Shown here: in pieces, positions 31,235 to 31,316 of the stretch
Layout of the letters: each line of letters begins with the position of its first letter
Position numbering within the stretch: the stretch's first letter is position 1
DNA from: JBCAWW01 sp039024315
GTDB lineage: Bacteria; Bacteroidota; Bacteroidia; J057
NCBI GenBank assembly: GCA_039024315.1
Contig: JBCCQN010000085.1
Location: 1 to 31,316 of the forward strand
Length of the DNA stretch: 31,316 nucleotides
Direction of reading: 5' to 3'
Notes under the pieces: generated by a model
The model's database searches: none
What the model saw: the letters and a program-made list of their open reading frames with translations, nothing else
Told to the model about the DNA's origin: nothing
Position numbers and translations under genes: made by a program

Positions 31235-31316
31235 ATATTCGTCCCCAAGACCTTGCTCGTCTGGGATATGAACAATTAGATGAACTAGATCATACCGAAC
31301 TGATTCCATTTGTCCA
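31231..31316 (+). CDS. Start of an unidentified gene (partial)
   Basis: It begins at ATG 31231 inside the methyltransferase stop codon and runs off the window after 28 codons (MNIRPQDLARLGYEQLDELD...). The opening resembles the start of some RtcB-like RNA ligases of Bacteroidota, but the fragment is too short to support that name. Confidence 0.55.
   Translation, partial: MNIRPQDLARLGYEQLDELDHTELIPFV

Overview
The window looks like a chromosomal segment of a Bacteroidota bacterium. Four things point there: a SprE/PorW-type lipoprotein of the type IX secretion and gliding machinery, an ATP synthase operon lacking the beta and epsilon genes, several TAnnTTTG-type -7 promoter elements, and DUF3857/transglutaminase proteins. 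A member of the Saprospiria is my guess; the sequence does not prove the class. I see no rRNA, tRNA, CRISPR array, phage or transposase gene.

Layout. (1) 1-5000: the tail of a membrane protein, then uvrC and a class A penicillin-binding protein on the minus strand. (2) 5000-15140: the SprE/PorW lipoprotein faces away from a plus-strand run of M23 peptidase, bactofilin, two small AtpZ/AtpI-like proteins and atpB-E-F-H-A-G. Envelope synthesis, cell shape, secretion/motility and energy genes are thus side by side, and the run ends at a strong terminator. (3) 15500-18160: a membrane-anchored caspase-fold protein that has lost both catalytic residues, next to a bacterial SLC4 (band 3-like) anion transporter. 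(4) 18276-23072: a MerA/Lpd-type flavoprotein, a YwbE protein, a dipeptide epimerase, an atypical short-chain dehydrogenase fold and a membrane-anchored NAPE-PLD-like metallo-hydrolase. (5) 23312-30597, all minus strand: an MFS transporter, two secreted DUF3857 proteins (one with an intact transglutaminase triad, one without), a GNAT acetyltransferase and a Tat-type FAD amine oxidase. (6) 30653-end: a SAM methyltransferase overlapping the start of another gene.

The most unusual signals are these. A family of 70-180 bp palindromic repeats occupies all four convergent gene gaps and one tandem gap, but none of the four divergent gaps. Its central stems differ between copies by paired, pairing-preserving changes. 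The caspase-fold pseudoenzyme beside an SLC4 transporter is the best candidate for an undescribed protein system. A second pseudoenzyme, the degenerate transglutaminase, sits beside an apparently active relative. Within the ATP synthase operon a strong hairpin lies between atpE and atpF, where it could help set subunit c excess.

Start sites were moved from the longest frame where a promoter, signal peptide or family N-terminus argued for it (SprE/PorW, atpE, atpF, pseudocaspase, epimerase, metallo-hydrolase, methyltransferase).
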